Below are positions 1 to 8,967 of a stretch of DNA of 64,000 nucleotides, piece by piece. The position numbers were made by a program, and so were the translations under genes. Position 1 is the first letter of the stretch. The number at the start of each line of letters is the position of its first letter. Below the pieces are notes generated by a model that did not search any database, was not told the DNA's origin, and saw only the letters and a program-made list of their open reading frames with translations. The DNA is from Bacillota bacterium (lineage in GTDB: Bacteria; Bacillota; UBA4882; UBA8346): assembly GCA_023400055.1 (NCBI GenBank), contig JAEXFN010000045.1:62001-126000 (forward strand), read 5' to 3'.

Positions 1-846
1 TATCTTGGCTGCCCGTTTCAAAATCGCCGGGGTGGCAGCGAAAGTTTCGAGACAGCCGCGTTTGCCGCAGCGGCAACGTTGGCCGTTGCGGTCGATCGTG
101 ATGTGGCCCAGCTCCCCGGCTGTAAAATTGACTCCGTAATAAGGCTGCCCGTTAATGATGATACCCGCCCCGATGCCGGTGCGACTGACGATACAGATCA
201 AATCCTTGGCCTTTTGACCCGCACCGAAGATACGTTCGCCAAGCGCTGTGGCCTGGCTGTTATTTTCAACGTAGACCGGGATTCCGAACTCAAACTCGAA
301 AACGTCTTTTAACGGCACATCCCGCCAATCGGGCAAGTTGGGATAATAGCGGCAGCATCCGGTTTCCACATTGATCAAACCCGGGGCGGCAATCCCGATC
401 CCCATAATACTTTCCGGTTTGATCGCTGATTTGGCCACCGCTTCCTTTACGCAGTTGACTAATTCTTTCAGGATCTCATTCCGTCCTCCCAATTCGTTGA
501 GGGCTCGTCGTGACGCATAAATGACCTCTGCCTTAAAATTGACCACCACGGTTCGCACCCGGTTTCCGTCGAAATCCATCCCTACAATATAGCCTGCGGT
601 CGGATTGATCTCCAGCAGGAGCGGGGGTCGGCCGCCCTTTGAATCGCCGATCCCCGATTCTACTATCAAACCTTCTTCCATCAATTCAGTGACTAGGCTC
701 CACACCGTAGAATTGCTAAGACGGGTTAGATTAACCAGATCATAACGGGAAAGTTGTTTATGCTGGCGGATCAATTGCAACAACGCGTTTTTTTTATGGG
801 TGCGTTGCAGAATAATATTGGACTGTTCCGAACCTTTCTTCTTCAT
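1..846 (-). CDS. ROK-family transcriptional regulator (NagC/XylR type), C-terminus beyond the window
   Basis: 282 codons are visible from ATG at 846, and the frame is open to the window edge. The ATG is preceded by AAGGAG at a short spacing. The N-terminal ~75 residues are a winged-helix DNA-binding domain (QLSRYDLVNLTRLSNSTVW). The ROK sugar-kinase-like domain follows, with the zinc-type motif CRCGKRGCLE and the ROK signature around GELGHITID. It lies 45 bp downstream of the dehydrogenase gene on the same strand, so it is probably the last seen gene of the 11-kb operon and its sugar-responsive repressor. The effector is unknown. ROK proteins without the HTH are kinases, but the HTH here favours a regulator. 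Confidence 0.88.
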   Translation of the reverse strand, partial: MKKKGSEQSNIILQRTHKKNALLQLIRQHKQLSRYDLVNLTRLSNSTVWSLVTELMEEGLIVESGIGDSKGGRPPLLLEINPTAGYIVGMDFDGNRVRTVVVNFKAEVIYASRRALNELGGRNEILKELVNCVKEAVAKSAIKPESIMGIGIAAPGLINVETGCCRYYPNLPDWRDVPLKDVFEFEFGIPVYVENNSQATALGERIFGAGQKAKDLICIVSRTGIGAGIIINGQPYYGVNFTAGELGHITIDRNGQRCRCGKRGCLETFAATPAILKRAAKI

Positions 847-891
847 TTTGCTCCTTACCATGGGTTAAAATTAACATCGGCTCAGACGATA

Positions 892-2019
892 TCACATGAT
901 ATTACCATAAATGTTCCGCAAATCCTCCTCCGAAACGGGACGGGGATTCAGTTTAATATTGGGATGAAAACTTTCCTGGATGATTAGCTGTAAATCGGCA
1001 GGGCCGATTCCCAGCTCGCTTAAGCGAACCGGTAGGCCCAACACCCGTTTCAAACCGTCGATCCGGTCGGCCAATCCGTCAACGTTCCGGAAGCCCCAAT
1101 AATGGAGAAAACGGTCAAACTTTTCTCGTACCGCCGGATAATTAAACCGGGCAAACTCAGCCAATGTTAACGCGCAAGCGACGCCGTGATCGATGTGATA
1201 ACGGTAGGTAAGTACAAAAGAGACCGCATGTACGGCAGCGGTTCGAGTCTGGCTAAATGCCAGCCCCGCCAACAGACTGGCTGTCGCCATGTTCGTCCGG
1301 GCTTCGCTGGCGTCGGGCTCTAAACAAGCCCGTTCCAGGTTGCCCAGGATCAATCGTGCCGCTTCCATTGCCAAGCCGTCGGAGGCAGGATTGGCGGTAA
1401 TGGCCCAAGCCGCCTCCAGTGCATGAGAAAGCGCATCCAGCCCAGTAGCGGCGGTAACCCGAGGCGGCATCGACCAGGTCAGTTCCGGATCGACCAGCGC
1501 CAGCGTCGGGTAGAGCCAAAGGTTGCTAATGGGCTGTTTGGCCTGATCCCTAGTGTTGGTGACGACCGCCACCGAAGTTACCTCGCTGCCTGTGCCGGCG
1601 GTGGTCGGGATAGCCATCAAAGGCAATCCTGACCGCTCGAATCGCAACTGCCCGCCAAGATAATCCGTTACTGCACCTGGGTGAACCGCCAGGATGGCAA
1701 CGAGCTTCGCCGCGTCCAAGGAACTGCCGCCACCCAACCCGATTACCAGATCGATTCGTTCCTGCCGCGCCAAGCGGATGGCGCGGTCGATGGTGTCGCT
1801 GGTCGGGTTGGATTCTACTTCATCAAAGACCAAGCAGGGAAGGCCTTGCAGCAGCCCGGCGATCCGATCCGCCAGTCCCAGTTTCCTGCTGAGCAATGGA
1901 TCGGTCATCAATAGCACCCGCGTCGACCGGAAGCCTGTGATTAACTCTTTCAGCTCGGCCAGTCTCCCTGGGCCGAACACTACGTGCGTCGGATTTTGAA
2001 ATTGCCACAATCCCGGCAT
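892..2019 (-). CDS. Iron-containing (group III) alcohol dehydrogenase; candidate sulfolactaldehyde reductase
   Basis: The 375-residue protein has normal family length. The nucleotide-binding GGGSSLDAAK is at residues 96-105, and PTTAGTGSEVT follows at ~139. The metal ligands can be read as D195, H199, H264 and H278. The extra His four residues after the third ligand, present in FucO-type enzymes, is Phe268 here, which suggests altered substrate chemistry. ATG at 2019 follows AAGGAG at 11 nt. In an operon with split transketolase and an RpiB-like isomerase but no kinase, the best guess is reduction of 3-sulfolactaldehyde to DHPS with NADH. A plain aldehyde or glycerol-type dehydrogenase is the alternative. 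The family is certain; the substrate is inferred. Confidence 0.9.
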   Translation of the reverse strand: MPGLWQFQNPTHVVFGPGRLAELKELITGFRSTRVLLMTDPLLSRKLGLADRIAGLLQGLPCLVFDEVESNPTSDTIDRAIRLARQERIDLVIGLGGGSSLDAAKLVAILAVHPGAVTDYLGGQLRFERSGLPLMAIPTTAGTGSEVTSVAVVTNTRDQAKQPISNLWLYPTLALVDPELTWSMPPRVTAATGLDALSHALEAAWAITANPASDGLAMEAARLILGNLERACLEPDASEARTNMATASLLAGLAFSQTRTAAVHAVSFVLTYRYHIDHGVACALTLAEFARFNYPAVREKFDRFLHYWGFRNVDGLADRIDGLKRVLGLPVRLSELGIGPADLQLIIQESFHPNIKLNPRPVSEEDLRNIYGNIM

Positions 2020-2038
2020 CGGATCCGCACTCCTTTAT

Positions 2039-2512
2039 TTATTTGAAGTTTTCGTTCTCAATCTCTTGGATTTTTGCGAAACCAACCGCCTGCATCTGTC
2101 GGCGCTCCTCACTGAATCCCGCGCCAATCTCCGCACTCAGCCAACGTTTGACGATGTCAAGCGCTACTTTTTCCCCCACGATCCATGCGCCCATACACAG
2201 GACATTGGAGCGATTAATCACGTAATTCAGTTCGGCAACGGTTGCCGATTCGACTGCGCTGGCATAAACGCCTTTAAACTTATTGGCGCAGATGCAAACG
2301 CCCGTTCCCGTACCGCAAGTGAGGATGCCCCGCTCCACGGTTCCGTCCTGAATGGCCCGGGCCACCCGCGGCGCGGTCTCATAAAACTTCAGCGGCTGAT
2401 CTTCATTCTGCATCCCCAAGTTAACCACATTGTGGCCAGCCTCGACCAGATAATCTTCGATCATTTTCATTAAACGAAACGAACTAAGCTCGGCGGCGAC
2501 AGCTATTTTCAT
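2039..2512 (-). CDS. RpiB/LacAB-family sugar isomerase, divergent; candidate 4-deoxy-4-sulfoerythrose isomerase
   Basis: The protein has 157 residues. A longer reading frame upstream exists, but ATG at 2512 has the RBS GGAAGGAG and gives the canonical N-terminus MKIAVAAE. The catalytic-Cys region CGTGTGVCICANK is intact at ~66. The RpiB Asp-His pair near residue 9 (usual DHxG) is replaced by AELSSF, and the His normally found before the NVLxxG motif is Ile. Both His residues help bind phosphosugars in RpiB, so a non-phosphorylated or sulfonated tetrose/pentose is likely. The gene overlaps the 3' end of the transketolase gene by 29 bp, indicating coupled expression. Erythrose-type or ribose isomerase is the alternative. 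Confidence 0.85.
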   Translation of the reverse strand: MKIAVAAELSSFRLMKMIEDYLVEAGHNVVNLGMQNEDQPLKFYETAPRVARAIQDGTVERGILTCGTGTGVCICANKFKGVYASAVESATVAELNYVINRSNVLCMGAWIVGEKVALDIVKRWLSAEIGAGFSEERRQMQAVGFAKIQEIENENFK

Positions 2513-3461
2513 GATATCCTCTCTCCTTCCATTGAATGACCTCCTGGCAGGCCGCGGCGATATCCGCCGGCCGGAACCGATAGCGCTCGACCAAATAGGG
2601 GATTTTGCCCACTTCTCCGAACTGATCACGGACCCCCACCCTCCGTACCGGCACCGGGTATTGGCCGGCGGTCAATTCAGCGACGGCGCTGCCCAATCCG
2701 CCGATGATATTATGGTTTTCGACCGTGACGATACAGCCGGCGGTCCGGGCTGCGGCCAATACCGCCTTTTCATCGAGGGGTTTGATCGTCGGAAGGTGCA
2801 GGATCTCGGCGTTGATCCCGGCTTCCGCCAGTATCCGACCGGCCTCGACCGCCAGGTGAGTCGTATAGCCGGTGGCGCAGATCAGCACATCGCTCCCTTC
2901 ACGGATGCTCACCGCTCGCCTGATCTCGAAGGAATAATGTTCGTCAAAGACCGGCGGCATCTTACCTCGGATCAACTGCAGATAAACCGGTCCCTGATAA
3001 GCGGCGATGGCTTGCAGCGCGGAACGTAGCTCATAAACATCGCAGGGCGAGATGATGGTCATTTGCGGTATGGCCCGCATAATCGCAACATCTTCAAAAC
3101 ACATGTGAGTTCCCCCATTGTATTCGGCGGTAACGCCCGGGGCGGTTCCGACTATTTTCACATTGAGCCCGGCGTAGGCGACCGAGATAAAAACCTGATC
3201 ACAGGGACGCCGTGCGGTAAACGGAGCGAAAGAAGCCGCGAAAGGAATCTTTCCGTCAGCCGCCAGCCCGGCCGCAACTCCGATCAGATTTTGCTCGGCT
3301 ACCCCGACATTGACGGCCCGTTCCGGGTAGCGAGTGGCGAAAGGGACTGTTCCGGTAGCCTTCATCAGATCGGCCTCGACAATCGCGATCCGCGGATCTT
3401 CGGCTGCCAATTCTATCAAGGTATCGCAATACACTTGTCGCATTTCCAAATCGTGTAACAT
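2484..3461 (-). CDS. Transketolase C-terminal subunit (pyrimidine-binding and C-terminal domains)
   Basis: This 325-residue protein is the second half of a split transketolase. The thiamine-activating Glu lies in GVAEQNLIGVAAGLA at ~55, followed by the Pyr domain. The C-terminal transketolase domain holds VTVENHNIIGGLGSAVAE at ~250. Start ATG 3461 follows AAGGAGG. It sits 12 bp after the N-terminal subunit gene and should form a heterotetramer with it, moving two-carbon units between ketoses and aldehydes using TPP. Split enzymes also occur as general transketolases, as apulose-4-phosphate transketolase and as the SqwGH enzyme of sulfoglycolysis. The kinase-free operon favours the last. Confidence 0.92.
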   Translation of the reverse strand: MLHDLEMRQVYCDTLIELAAEDPRIAIVEADLMKATGTVPFATRYPERAVNVGVAEQNLIGVAAGLAADGKIPFAASFAPFTARRPCDQVFISVAYAGLNVKIVGTAPGVTAEYNGGTHMCFEDVAIMRAIPQMTIISPCDVYELRSALQAIAAYQGPVYLQLIRGKMPPVFDEHYSFEIRRAVSIREGSDVLICATGYTTHLAVEAGRILAEAGINAEILHLPTIKPLDEKAVLAAARTAGCIVTVENHNIIGGLGSAVAELTAGQYPVPVRRVGVRDQFGEVGKIPYLVERYRFRPADIAAACQEVIQWKERGYHENSCRRRA

Positions 3462-3473
3462 TGCCTTTCCTCC

Positions 3474-4298
3474 TTAGGCTCCGGCGAGATCGCGCCGGCT
3501 TTGTTCCCACTGTTCTTGGGTCAAGCGCATATTGTGAGAGGCGACCTGATCCTCGGCAAAAGAGATGCCACGGCCTTTATGGGTATAGGCTAGGACGACC
3601 ACTGGTGCGTCCCCAACTGTGGCGGCTTCGTTGAAGGTCTCGGTCAGCCGATCCAAGTCATGGCCATCCACCTCCAGCACCTTCCAGCCGAAGGAAGTCC
3701 ACTTGGCCGTCAAGGGTTCCAAGGGCATCACTTCGGAACAGGTCCCGTCAATCTGCAGCTTGTTATCGTCAACCACGGCGATCAGATTATTCAGGCGGTA
3801 TTTGGCAGCCGTCATGGCCGCCTCCCAGTTTTGGCCCTCGTTCAATTCACCGTCGCCCAGCAGGACGAAGACCCGGTTTGCCCTCCGGTCCATCTTGGCG
3901 GAAAGCGCCATGCCGACCGCAGCCGAAAGCCCTTGGCCCAATGCCCCAGTGGTCATGTCAATTCCCCGGGTCCGGCGCATATCGGCGTGGCTCGGCAGGT
4001 TGGTCCCGTCATGATTCAGCGTCATCAGCTCGGCCTCCGGGAAATAGCCCACCAGCGCCAAGATAGCATAGAGTGCCGGTCCGGCGTGTCCCTTGGAGAG
4101 GATAAAGCGGTCCCGGTTTTCCCAACGTGGATCGGACGGATCGATTTTTAAGATCCGGTAATAAAGGGTGGCGATGATCTCCACGACCGAAAGGGCGCCA
4201 CCGACATGACCGGAACCGGCCTGGTAAATCATGTCCATGATCAAACGGCGTGTTTTGGCGCAAACCTGTCGTAGCTCTTCATTGCTGATCGAACTCAT
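3474..4298 (-). CDS. Transketolase N-terminal subunit (TPP-binding domain)
   Basis: The 274-residue protein has the transketolase N-terminal signature GHVGGALSVVEIIATLYY at ~32. The TPP/Mg motif begins GDGELNEGQNWEAAMTAAKY near residue 150 and ends with NKLQIDG. Start ATG 4298 is preceded by AAAGGAGGC. It pairs with the C-terminal subunit directly downstream; together they equal one full transketolase. In the proposed pathway the enzyme would take C2 from 6-deoxy-6-sulfofructose and later from 4-deoxy-4-sulfoerythrulose, passing it to glyceraldehyde-3-phosphate to give xylulose-5-phosphate. That role is inferred from the neighbours. Confidence 0.93.
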   Translation of the reverse strand: MSSISNEELRQVCAKTRRLIMDMIYQAGSGHVGGALSVVEIIATLYYRILKIDPSDPRWENRDRFILSKGHAGPALYAILALVGYFPEAELMTLNHDGTNLPSHADMRRTRGIDMTTGALGQGLSAAVGMALSAKMDRRANRVFVLLGDGELNEGQNWEAAMTAAKYRLNNLIAVVDDNKLQIDGTCSEVMPLEPLTAKWTSFGWKVLEVDGHDLDRLTETFNEAATVGDAPVVVLAYTHKGRGISFAEDQVASHNMRLTQEQWEQSRRDLAGA

Positions 4299-4337
4299 GC
4301 GATTGCCTCCTTTGGGAAGTAATAAAATAAAACCAGT

Positions 4338-5669
4338 TTAAAGTTCTTGAAACGGCACTCCGATCAGTTCCGCAAAGATGCGGAGTTCGGGACGAATGTC
4401 GCCCGATATCAGAGAAAAATGGTGTTCATAGCCAGCTTCTAAAATGGCGGTGAGCCGGGCGGTAACGTCGCCCTCCACCCGCAAAGCGAGGGAAACGCCG
4501 TTAAAATGACGCGGCATGGCGGCCTGCTTCCCATAGAAGCAGCCGATTCGTTCCTCCCCATCGACATCTAAACCGATCCGGGCCGCCGTGAAATCGTCGC
4601 CGCCGATCTCGAAATCTAAAGAGACACCCACCTTGCGGTTGGGATGGAGGATGGCCCCCACCGGTCCATTCGCCAGGTTTAACGGTCCGGCTCCGCAATG
4701 CCAAAAGACCATGGTGTCACTGGACGGGTCGATATGGACCAAATCCATCAAGGCCGGAGTAGCGCCGCTCAAGCCGTACTGGACGAGCTGAGTGACAGCC
4801 CCGTAAATATCGGCTTCACAAGCACAGGGCACTCCGCTGGCGGCCAATTCGCTCATGGCCCAGCAAGGCATCGCCTTCAGCTCGCTAGGGAGCTCGGGCC
4901 AACAACGCAGCGCCAAAGCAGTCAGCCCCAGCTCGGCGACGATCTTTCGCAACACTGGCAGCATCGCGGCGGACTTGGAACGTTGGTCCGCCGCAATGCG
5001 CTCCGCTCCTTGAAAACGGTCGGCCAGTCGTTCGGAAGTTTCCTCCGCCAACTCCCGGACCGAATTGGCGATCGCCGTCAGAGGAACCGGTACGATTTCT
5101 ATCCCATAACGTTCTTGCAACCGGTCGTACTGAGCCTGCCACGGATAGAAGCCATCCGGTGCTTGACCGATCACGCCCAGTTTAGCCTGCCGGAGAAAGG
5201 TCCGGGTCGCAGCCGCCCGGGCAATCCGAGCCAGCTGCGACGCGAACTCGGCCGCTCCGGGCGGGCCATAAATCACCTTGAACCAATAACGGTTCAACCG
5301 GAGATAATTGGCTCCCAGATTCACCCCGCACATTGAATTCAAGCGCAAGCGCCGTTCCAGGGTCTCCTCCGGTTCCGGCAGCACCCACAGCACCACTGGC
5401 AAATGCAAGTCGGCCAGGAAGCGGTCGATGATTGACCAAAGCGCGAAACTTCCATATTGGACGATCAACAGATCTGGCGAACCTTGGGCGAAGATGGCGG
5501 CACGCGCGGCATCAGCCTGCTCCGGCTCGGTTAATACCTCCGGATAAGTCCGCAAGTCAAAATCGGCCGTTAAGCCGGCGATAGTCTGCTCCAATCGTTC
5601 CCGGGCATGATCAACGTCAAAAAAGATTCGGCCTACCGATATCAGGGCTACTTTTGGCTTTTGTAGCAT
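4338..5669 (-). CDS. L-fucose/arabinose isomerase-fold aldose-ketose isomerase; candidate sulfoquinovose isomerase
   Basis: The 443-residue protein resembles the L-fucose isomerase C-terminal family. Probable metal ligands are E259 in RCWPEL, D287 in ACEADIYGA and H324 in FWHCGAGP. A C-terminal HHFSLISGDI motif is also typical. Start ATG 5669 follows GAGGTG. It lies between the GH31 gene and the transketolase subunit genes, so it should turn the released aldose into the ketose that transketolase uses. Sulfoquinovose-to-sulfofructose isomerases of some sulfoglycolytic pathways belong to this fold. A pentose or 6-deoxyhexose isomerase is the alternative. No kinase follows, which argues against ordinary fucose or arabinose use. 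Confidence 0.82.
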   Translation of the reverse strand: MLQKPKVALISVGRIFFDVDHARERLEQTIAGLTADFDLRTYPEVLTEPEQADAARAAIFAQGSPDLLIVQYGSFALWSIIDRFLADLHLPVVLWVLPEPEETLERRLRLNSMCGVNLGANYLRLNRYWFKVIYGPPGAAEFASQLARIARAAATRTFLRQAKLGVIGQAPDGFYPWQAQYDRLQERYGIEIVPVPLTAIANSVRELAEETSERLADRFQGAERIAADQRSKSAAMLPVLRKIVAELGLTALALRCWPELPSELKAMPCWAMSELAASGVPCACEADIYGAVTQLVQYGLSGATPALMDLVHIDPSSDTMVFWHCGAGPLNLANGPVGAILHPNRKVGVSLDFEIGGDDFTAARIGLDVDGEERIGCFYGKQAAMPRHFNGVSLALRVEGDVTARLTAILEAGYEHHFSLISGDIRPELRIFAELIGVPFQEL

Positions 5670-5709
5670 TTGCTCACCTCATTGGATTTACTTGTTGAAT
5701 TCTCGAATT

Positions 5710-8067
5710 TTATTCAATTGCAATCTCTGCCCGGGCTGGCCAGGGGTCAAGCCGTATCATCAAACGACGGCTTTCCGAAAAATATGACCATGAGGTCGCC
5801 TCAGCCGGAGTGGAACCGATCCTTTGGCCGTTCACTTTAACCGTCCCGGGCCGCTTAGGATGGAAAAACACCAGTTCTTGAACCTTGCTGTCTTCCCTGC
5901 TCTCTATCCGCAGCACTGTTCCATTCGTTGCCATTCGGAAAAAGTCGGCCGGCAGGATCCCGTAACTTTCGAGCGTCGCCTCGGTGGCCCCACAGATCTC
6001 CAAACTGTTTACTACCGGGGTTTTATCCAGGATAGGAGAGAGCACCGGTCCCTGCGGAATGACGGCTCCGGTCTTGACAAAAACCGGGATTCGTTCCAGG
6101 TCGGCTGGATAAGCGAACCCGGTATTTCCGGCATAAGCCTCTCCAGTCCAGTAATCCAGCCAATTTCCAGCCGGCAGATAAATTCGGCGTTCCCGGCTGC
6201 CCGGCCGGTAGACCGGGGCTATCAAAAGCGACTCTCCCAACAGATACTCATCCTCACACGCCACTGTCAACGGGTCATCCGGATAATCCATGGCCAGCGG
6301 CCGCAGCGCCGGCGTGCCATCCTGAGTGGCCTTGGCCGCCGCAATGTACAGATACGGCAACAAACGATACCGTAAATCGGCGTATTGCTTAAAGATGGCT
6401 AAGGCTTGCTCCCCGTACTCCCAGGGTTCCCTGGGCGTAGTGCCGTGACACCGCATCAGCGGGCAGAACGTTCCAAACTGAACCCAACGGATATAGAGCT
6501 CGGGATCGGGCTGCGACCCGTAAAATCCTCCCACATCGCTGGTCCATATCGGGACTCCGGATGCGGTATAGCTGAGGCCGCCCCGGATCGAATAATAAAG
6601 CCCTTCCCAACTGGCTTGAGAGTCCCCGCCCCAGCTGCAGGGATACTGTTGCAAACCGGCCCAGCCCGAGCGGGCGAAAACCAATGGTCCGGATCTCCCG
6701 TGAGCGGCAGTAACCTCATATACCGTCCGGTTATATAACACCGAGAAGATGTTGTGAAACTCGCGGCCGCTCCGGCCATCCATGGTGTAGCTCTCTTCCG
6801 GAACCTGTTCGCCAAAGTCGGTTTTGAAGAAATCGACCCCGGCCTCGAGCAAAGGAATATGTAAAGCCTGGTACCAAAGGACAGCCTCGGGATTGGTAAA
6901 ATCAACGATGGAACTGGCCGGCAATAGCGTCAGAAATTCATTGAAACCGGCGGGCTCCCATTCGAATGCCAATGGCTTGCCTTCCAAATCTCGTAAAAAG
7001 TACCCTTTCGCCGCCGCTTCCGGATACAACGGACTTTCGACCGAAAGATAAGGATATTCCCAAAAACAGATCCGGAACCCGTAACGGCGCATTGCGGCGA
7101 TAAACCCGGGCAAATCGGGAACCTTGGTCGGGTCGGGGCGAAAATCGCAACGGGTCCCCGTGTCCAGCCAGGCCCGGCCGTCCAGGGTGATCACTTCGGC
7201 CGGAATCTCTAATTCGCGGAGAGTCTTCGCGACTTGTTCGGCTTCGCTTTGATGCCTATAATAACAGCGCGAAAACCAGATTCCCAAGGCCCATAACGGC
7301 GGTAGAGGCCCTCGACCGCAGATTCCGGTGTATAGCGAGACGACTTGGCGTGGCGATCCAAAGAAGAGGAAATATTCCAACGCTCGGTCGTCAACGGTAA
7401 ATATATAGCTGCTGCTGGAGGTGTTGGCATAGCCAACCTCATGGACCATCCGACAAGTGGTGTTGAAAAAAACTCCGTAACCCTCGGTGGACCAGCAAAA
7501 AGGGATGTTTTTATAGGAAGCCTCGGTCCCGACGCCACAGGCATCCACATTCCAGGAGACGATCCGCTGGCCCCGTTTATCCAAGGCAGTAAACTTTTCG
7601 CCCAAGCCAAAGATGGCCTCACCGGGGCGGAGCTTCAAGCTGCCGATGAGCCCGGCGCTCTGCGAACCGGAAAAATAGCCGGCCGATTTCGCCAGAGGCT
7701 TCAAGGCTACGTTCAGATCGGACTCCGCCTCGCCACAGCGAAAGTAACCCTGGCTGTCATAGACGGCAAAATGAAATGGTTTTTTGGTAATAACGGCCTT
7801 AAAATCAGCCGTTGCCAAAACTAGTGCGTCCTCGGTCTCCTCCAATTGGTGCGGGCCAAGCCGGTCTCCGGTATCTACCACTCGATGCGACGGGGCTTCG
7901 CCCAGTTGCACCCGGAGGATCACCGGACCGATCACCCGCAAATTGAGACTGATCTCCTGGCCAGCCGCAGTCTGGCAGCGACACCGCAGATCGGAACCTT
8001 GGTAGTCATAGGTGAGCACTTCGCAAATTTCTTCCCAGCGCATTTTAGTCTGTTCCAAGGCTAACAC
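5710..8067 (-). CDS. GH31 alpha-glycosidase (YicI-like); candidate sulfoquinovosidase
   Basis: Numbered from GTG 8067, the protein has 785 residues. The (beta/alpha)8 domain shows nucleophile D417 in FFKTDFGE and acid/base D482 in SWGGDSQ. The overall layout matches the alpha-xylosidase YicI. Where YicI reads QWCDF, this protein reads TRCDF (R306), and by hand alignment that Arg falls at the sulfonate-binding Arg of E. coli YihQ. The partner Trp is not evident and the later Tyr position is Phe515. No signal peptide is seen, so it acts on imported glycosides. The start is unsure: GTG lies only 2 nt from GGAG, so TTG 8058 or ATG 8043 may be used. Alpha-xylosidase or alpha-glucosidase activity remains possible. 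Confidence 0.88.
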   Translation of the reverse strand: MLALEQTKMRWEEICEVLTYDYQGSDLRCRCQTAAGQEISLNLRVIGPVILRVQLGEAPSHRVVDTGDRLGPHQLEETEDALVLATADFKAVITKKPFHFAVYDSQGYFRCGEAESDLNVALKPLAKSAGYFSGSQSAGLIGSLKLRPGEAIFGLGEKFTALDKRGQRIVSWNVDACGVGTEASYKNIPFCWSTEGYGVFFNTTCRMVHEVGYANTSSSSYIFTVDDRALEYFLFFGSPRQVVSLYTGICGRGPLPPLWALGIWFSRCYYRHQSEAEQVAKTLRELEIPAEVITLDGRAWLDTGTRCDFRPDPTKVPDLPGFIAAMRRYGFRICFWEYPYLSVESPLYPEAAAKGYFLRDLEGKPLAFEWEPAGFNEFLTLLPASSIVDFTNPEAVLWYQALHIPLLEAGVDFFKTDFGEQVPEESYTMDGRSGREFHNIFSVLYNRTVYEVTAAHGRSGPLVFARSGWAGLQQYPCSWGGDSQASWEGLYYSIRGGLSYTASGVPIWTSDVGGFYGSQPDPELYIRWVQFGTFCPLMRCHGTTPREPWEYGEQALAIFKQYADLRYRLLPYLYIAAAKATQDGTPALRPLAMDYPDDPLTVACEDEYLLGESLLIAPVYRPGSRERRIYLPAGNWLDYWTGEAYAGNTGFAYPADLERIPVFVKTGAVIPQGPVLSPILDKTPVVNSLEICGATEATLESYGILPADFFRMATNGTVLRIESREDSKVQELVFFHPKRPGTVKVNGQRIGSTPAEATSWSYFSESRRLMIRLDPWPARAEIAIE

Positions 8068-8103
8068 TCTCCTTTCAACTCAACGTTCGCCTTCCGACAG
8101 CAG

Positions 8104-8946
8104 TTAGCCCTTGATGGAACCCGCCGTCAGGCCACGGATGATCCATTTTTGAGCAAAGAGAATAAAGAAGGTGATCGGCAGCACGGCCAGGGTCGAAGCA
8201 GCCGAAATGGTCCCCCACGGGAAAGCGAATTCGCCCGGGTAGAGCACGATCCCCACCGGAATGGTCCGCATCTCCTGATTGGTGGTGAGCGCAGCCGCGA
8301 TGATGAAATCATTCCAATTCATGATGGCCACCAGAATGGCCGCACTGACCATTCCTGGCGCCGAAAGGGGCGCCACGATCTTCATAAGAGTCTCCTGGGG
8401 GGTCGCGCCGTCAATAAACGCCGCCTCCTCCAACTCCCGAGGGATCTGGGCGAAAAAATTATTTAAAATAAAGATCGCCAGCGGCAGCTGGAAGGTGACG
8501 TAAGGTCCGATCAACCCCTGATAGGTATTGAGCCATCCCAACTCGCGAGTGACCAGGAAAATGGAGAGAATGATCGAGACCAAGGGCAACATCGAGAAGA
8601 CGAGTATCCCGCCCAGAATCCACTCCCGGAATGGCAGATTCAAGCGGCATAAGGCATACGCCGCCATCGTCGAGACGAGGACCACGATGGCTGTGGAAAT
8701 GGCGGTCACTACAACGCTGTTTGCCATGTAAATCCCGAAGGGGTTTTTCTGAAAAACATCGATATAATTTTGAAACGAGATGGTTTTGGGCAAATAGGTA
8801 ATGGGGTATTGAAACAATTCCTTGCCCTCTTTCAGCGAAGTCAACAGCAGCCAAACGGCAGGGAAGAAAGAGACGGTTACCACTCCGATTAAGACTGCCC
8901 AAAACGCGATCTCCGCCAATGTTTTGCCACAACGATTGCTAACCAT
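8104..8946 (-). CDS. Sugar ABC transporter permease, MalG/CUT1 type (importer 1)
   Basis: The 280-residue protein has six predicted membrane spans. The EAA loop that contacts the ATPase reads EEAAFIDGATPQETLMKI near residue 175, and the C-terminus ends GLTAGSIKG as is usual for MalG-type permeases. ATG 8946 follows AAGGAGGCGC. It is 21 bp downstream of the MalF-type gene and just upstream of the GH31 gene. No ATPase is encoded in this operon, so a shared MsmX-type ATPase elsewhere is presumed. The substrate is inferred to be the glycoside cleaved by the GH31 enzyme. Confidence 0.95.
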   Translation of the reverse strand: MVSNRCGKTLAEIAFWAVLIGVVTVSFFPAVWLLLTSLKEGKELFQYPITYLPKTISFQNYIDVFQKNPFGIYMANSVVVTAISTAIVVLVSTMAAYALCRLNLPFREWILGGILVFSMLPLVSIILSIFLVTRELGWLNTYQGLIGPYVTFQLPLAIFILNNFFAQIPRELEEAAFIDGATPQETLMKIVAPLSAPGMVSAAILVAIMNWNDFIIAAALTTNQEMRTIPVGIVLYPGEFAFPWGTISAASTLAVLPITFFILFAQKWIIRGLTAGSIKG

Positions 8947-8967
8947 AGCTGCGCCTCCTTTCCCTGC

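Noticed and set aside
2513..2629. Longer N-terminus for the RpiB-type protein
   Set aside because: The added 39 residues lie inside the transketolase gene and match no RpiB; the ATG at 2512 has a strong RBS and gives the family N-terminus.
2039..4298. Apiose (apulose-4-phosphate transketolase) pathway
   Set aside because: A split transketolase and an RpiB-type isomerase also occur there, but the required apulose kinase is absent, and the GH31, fucose-isomerase-fold and iron dehydrogenase genes are not explained by it.
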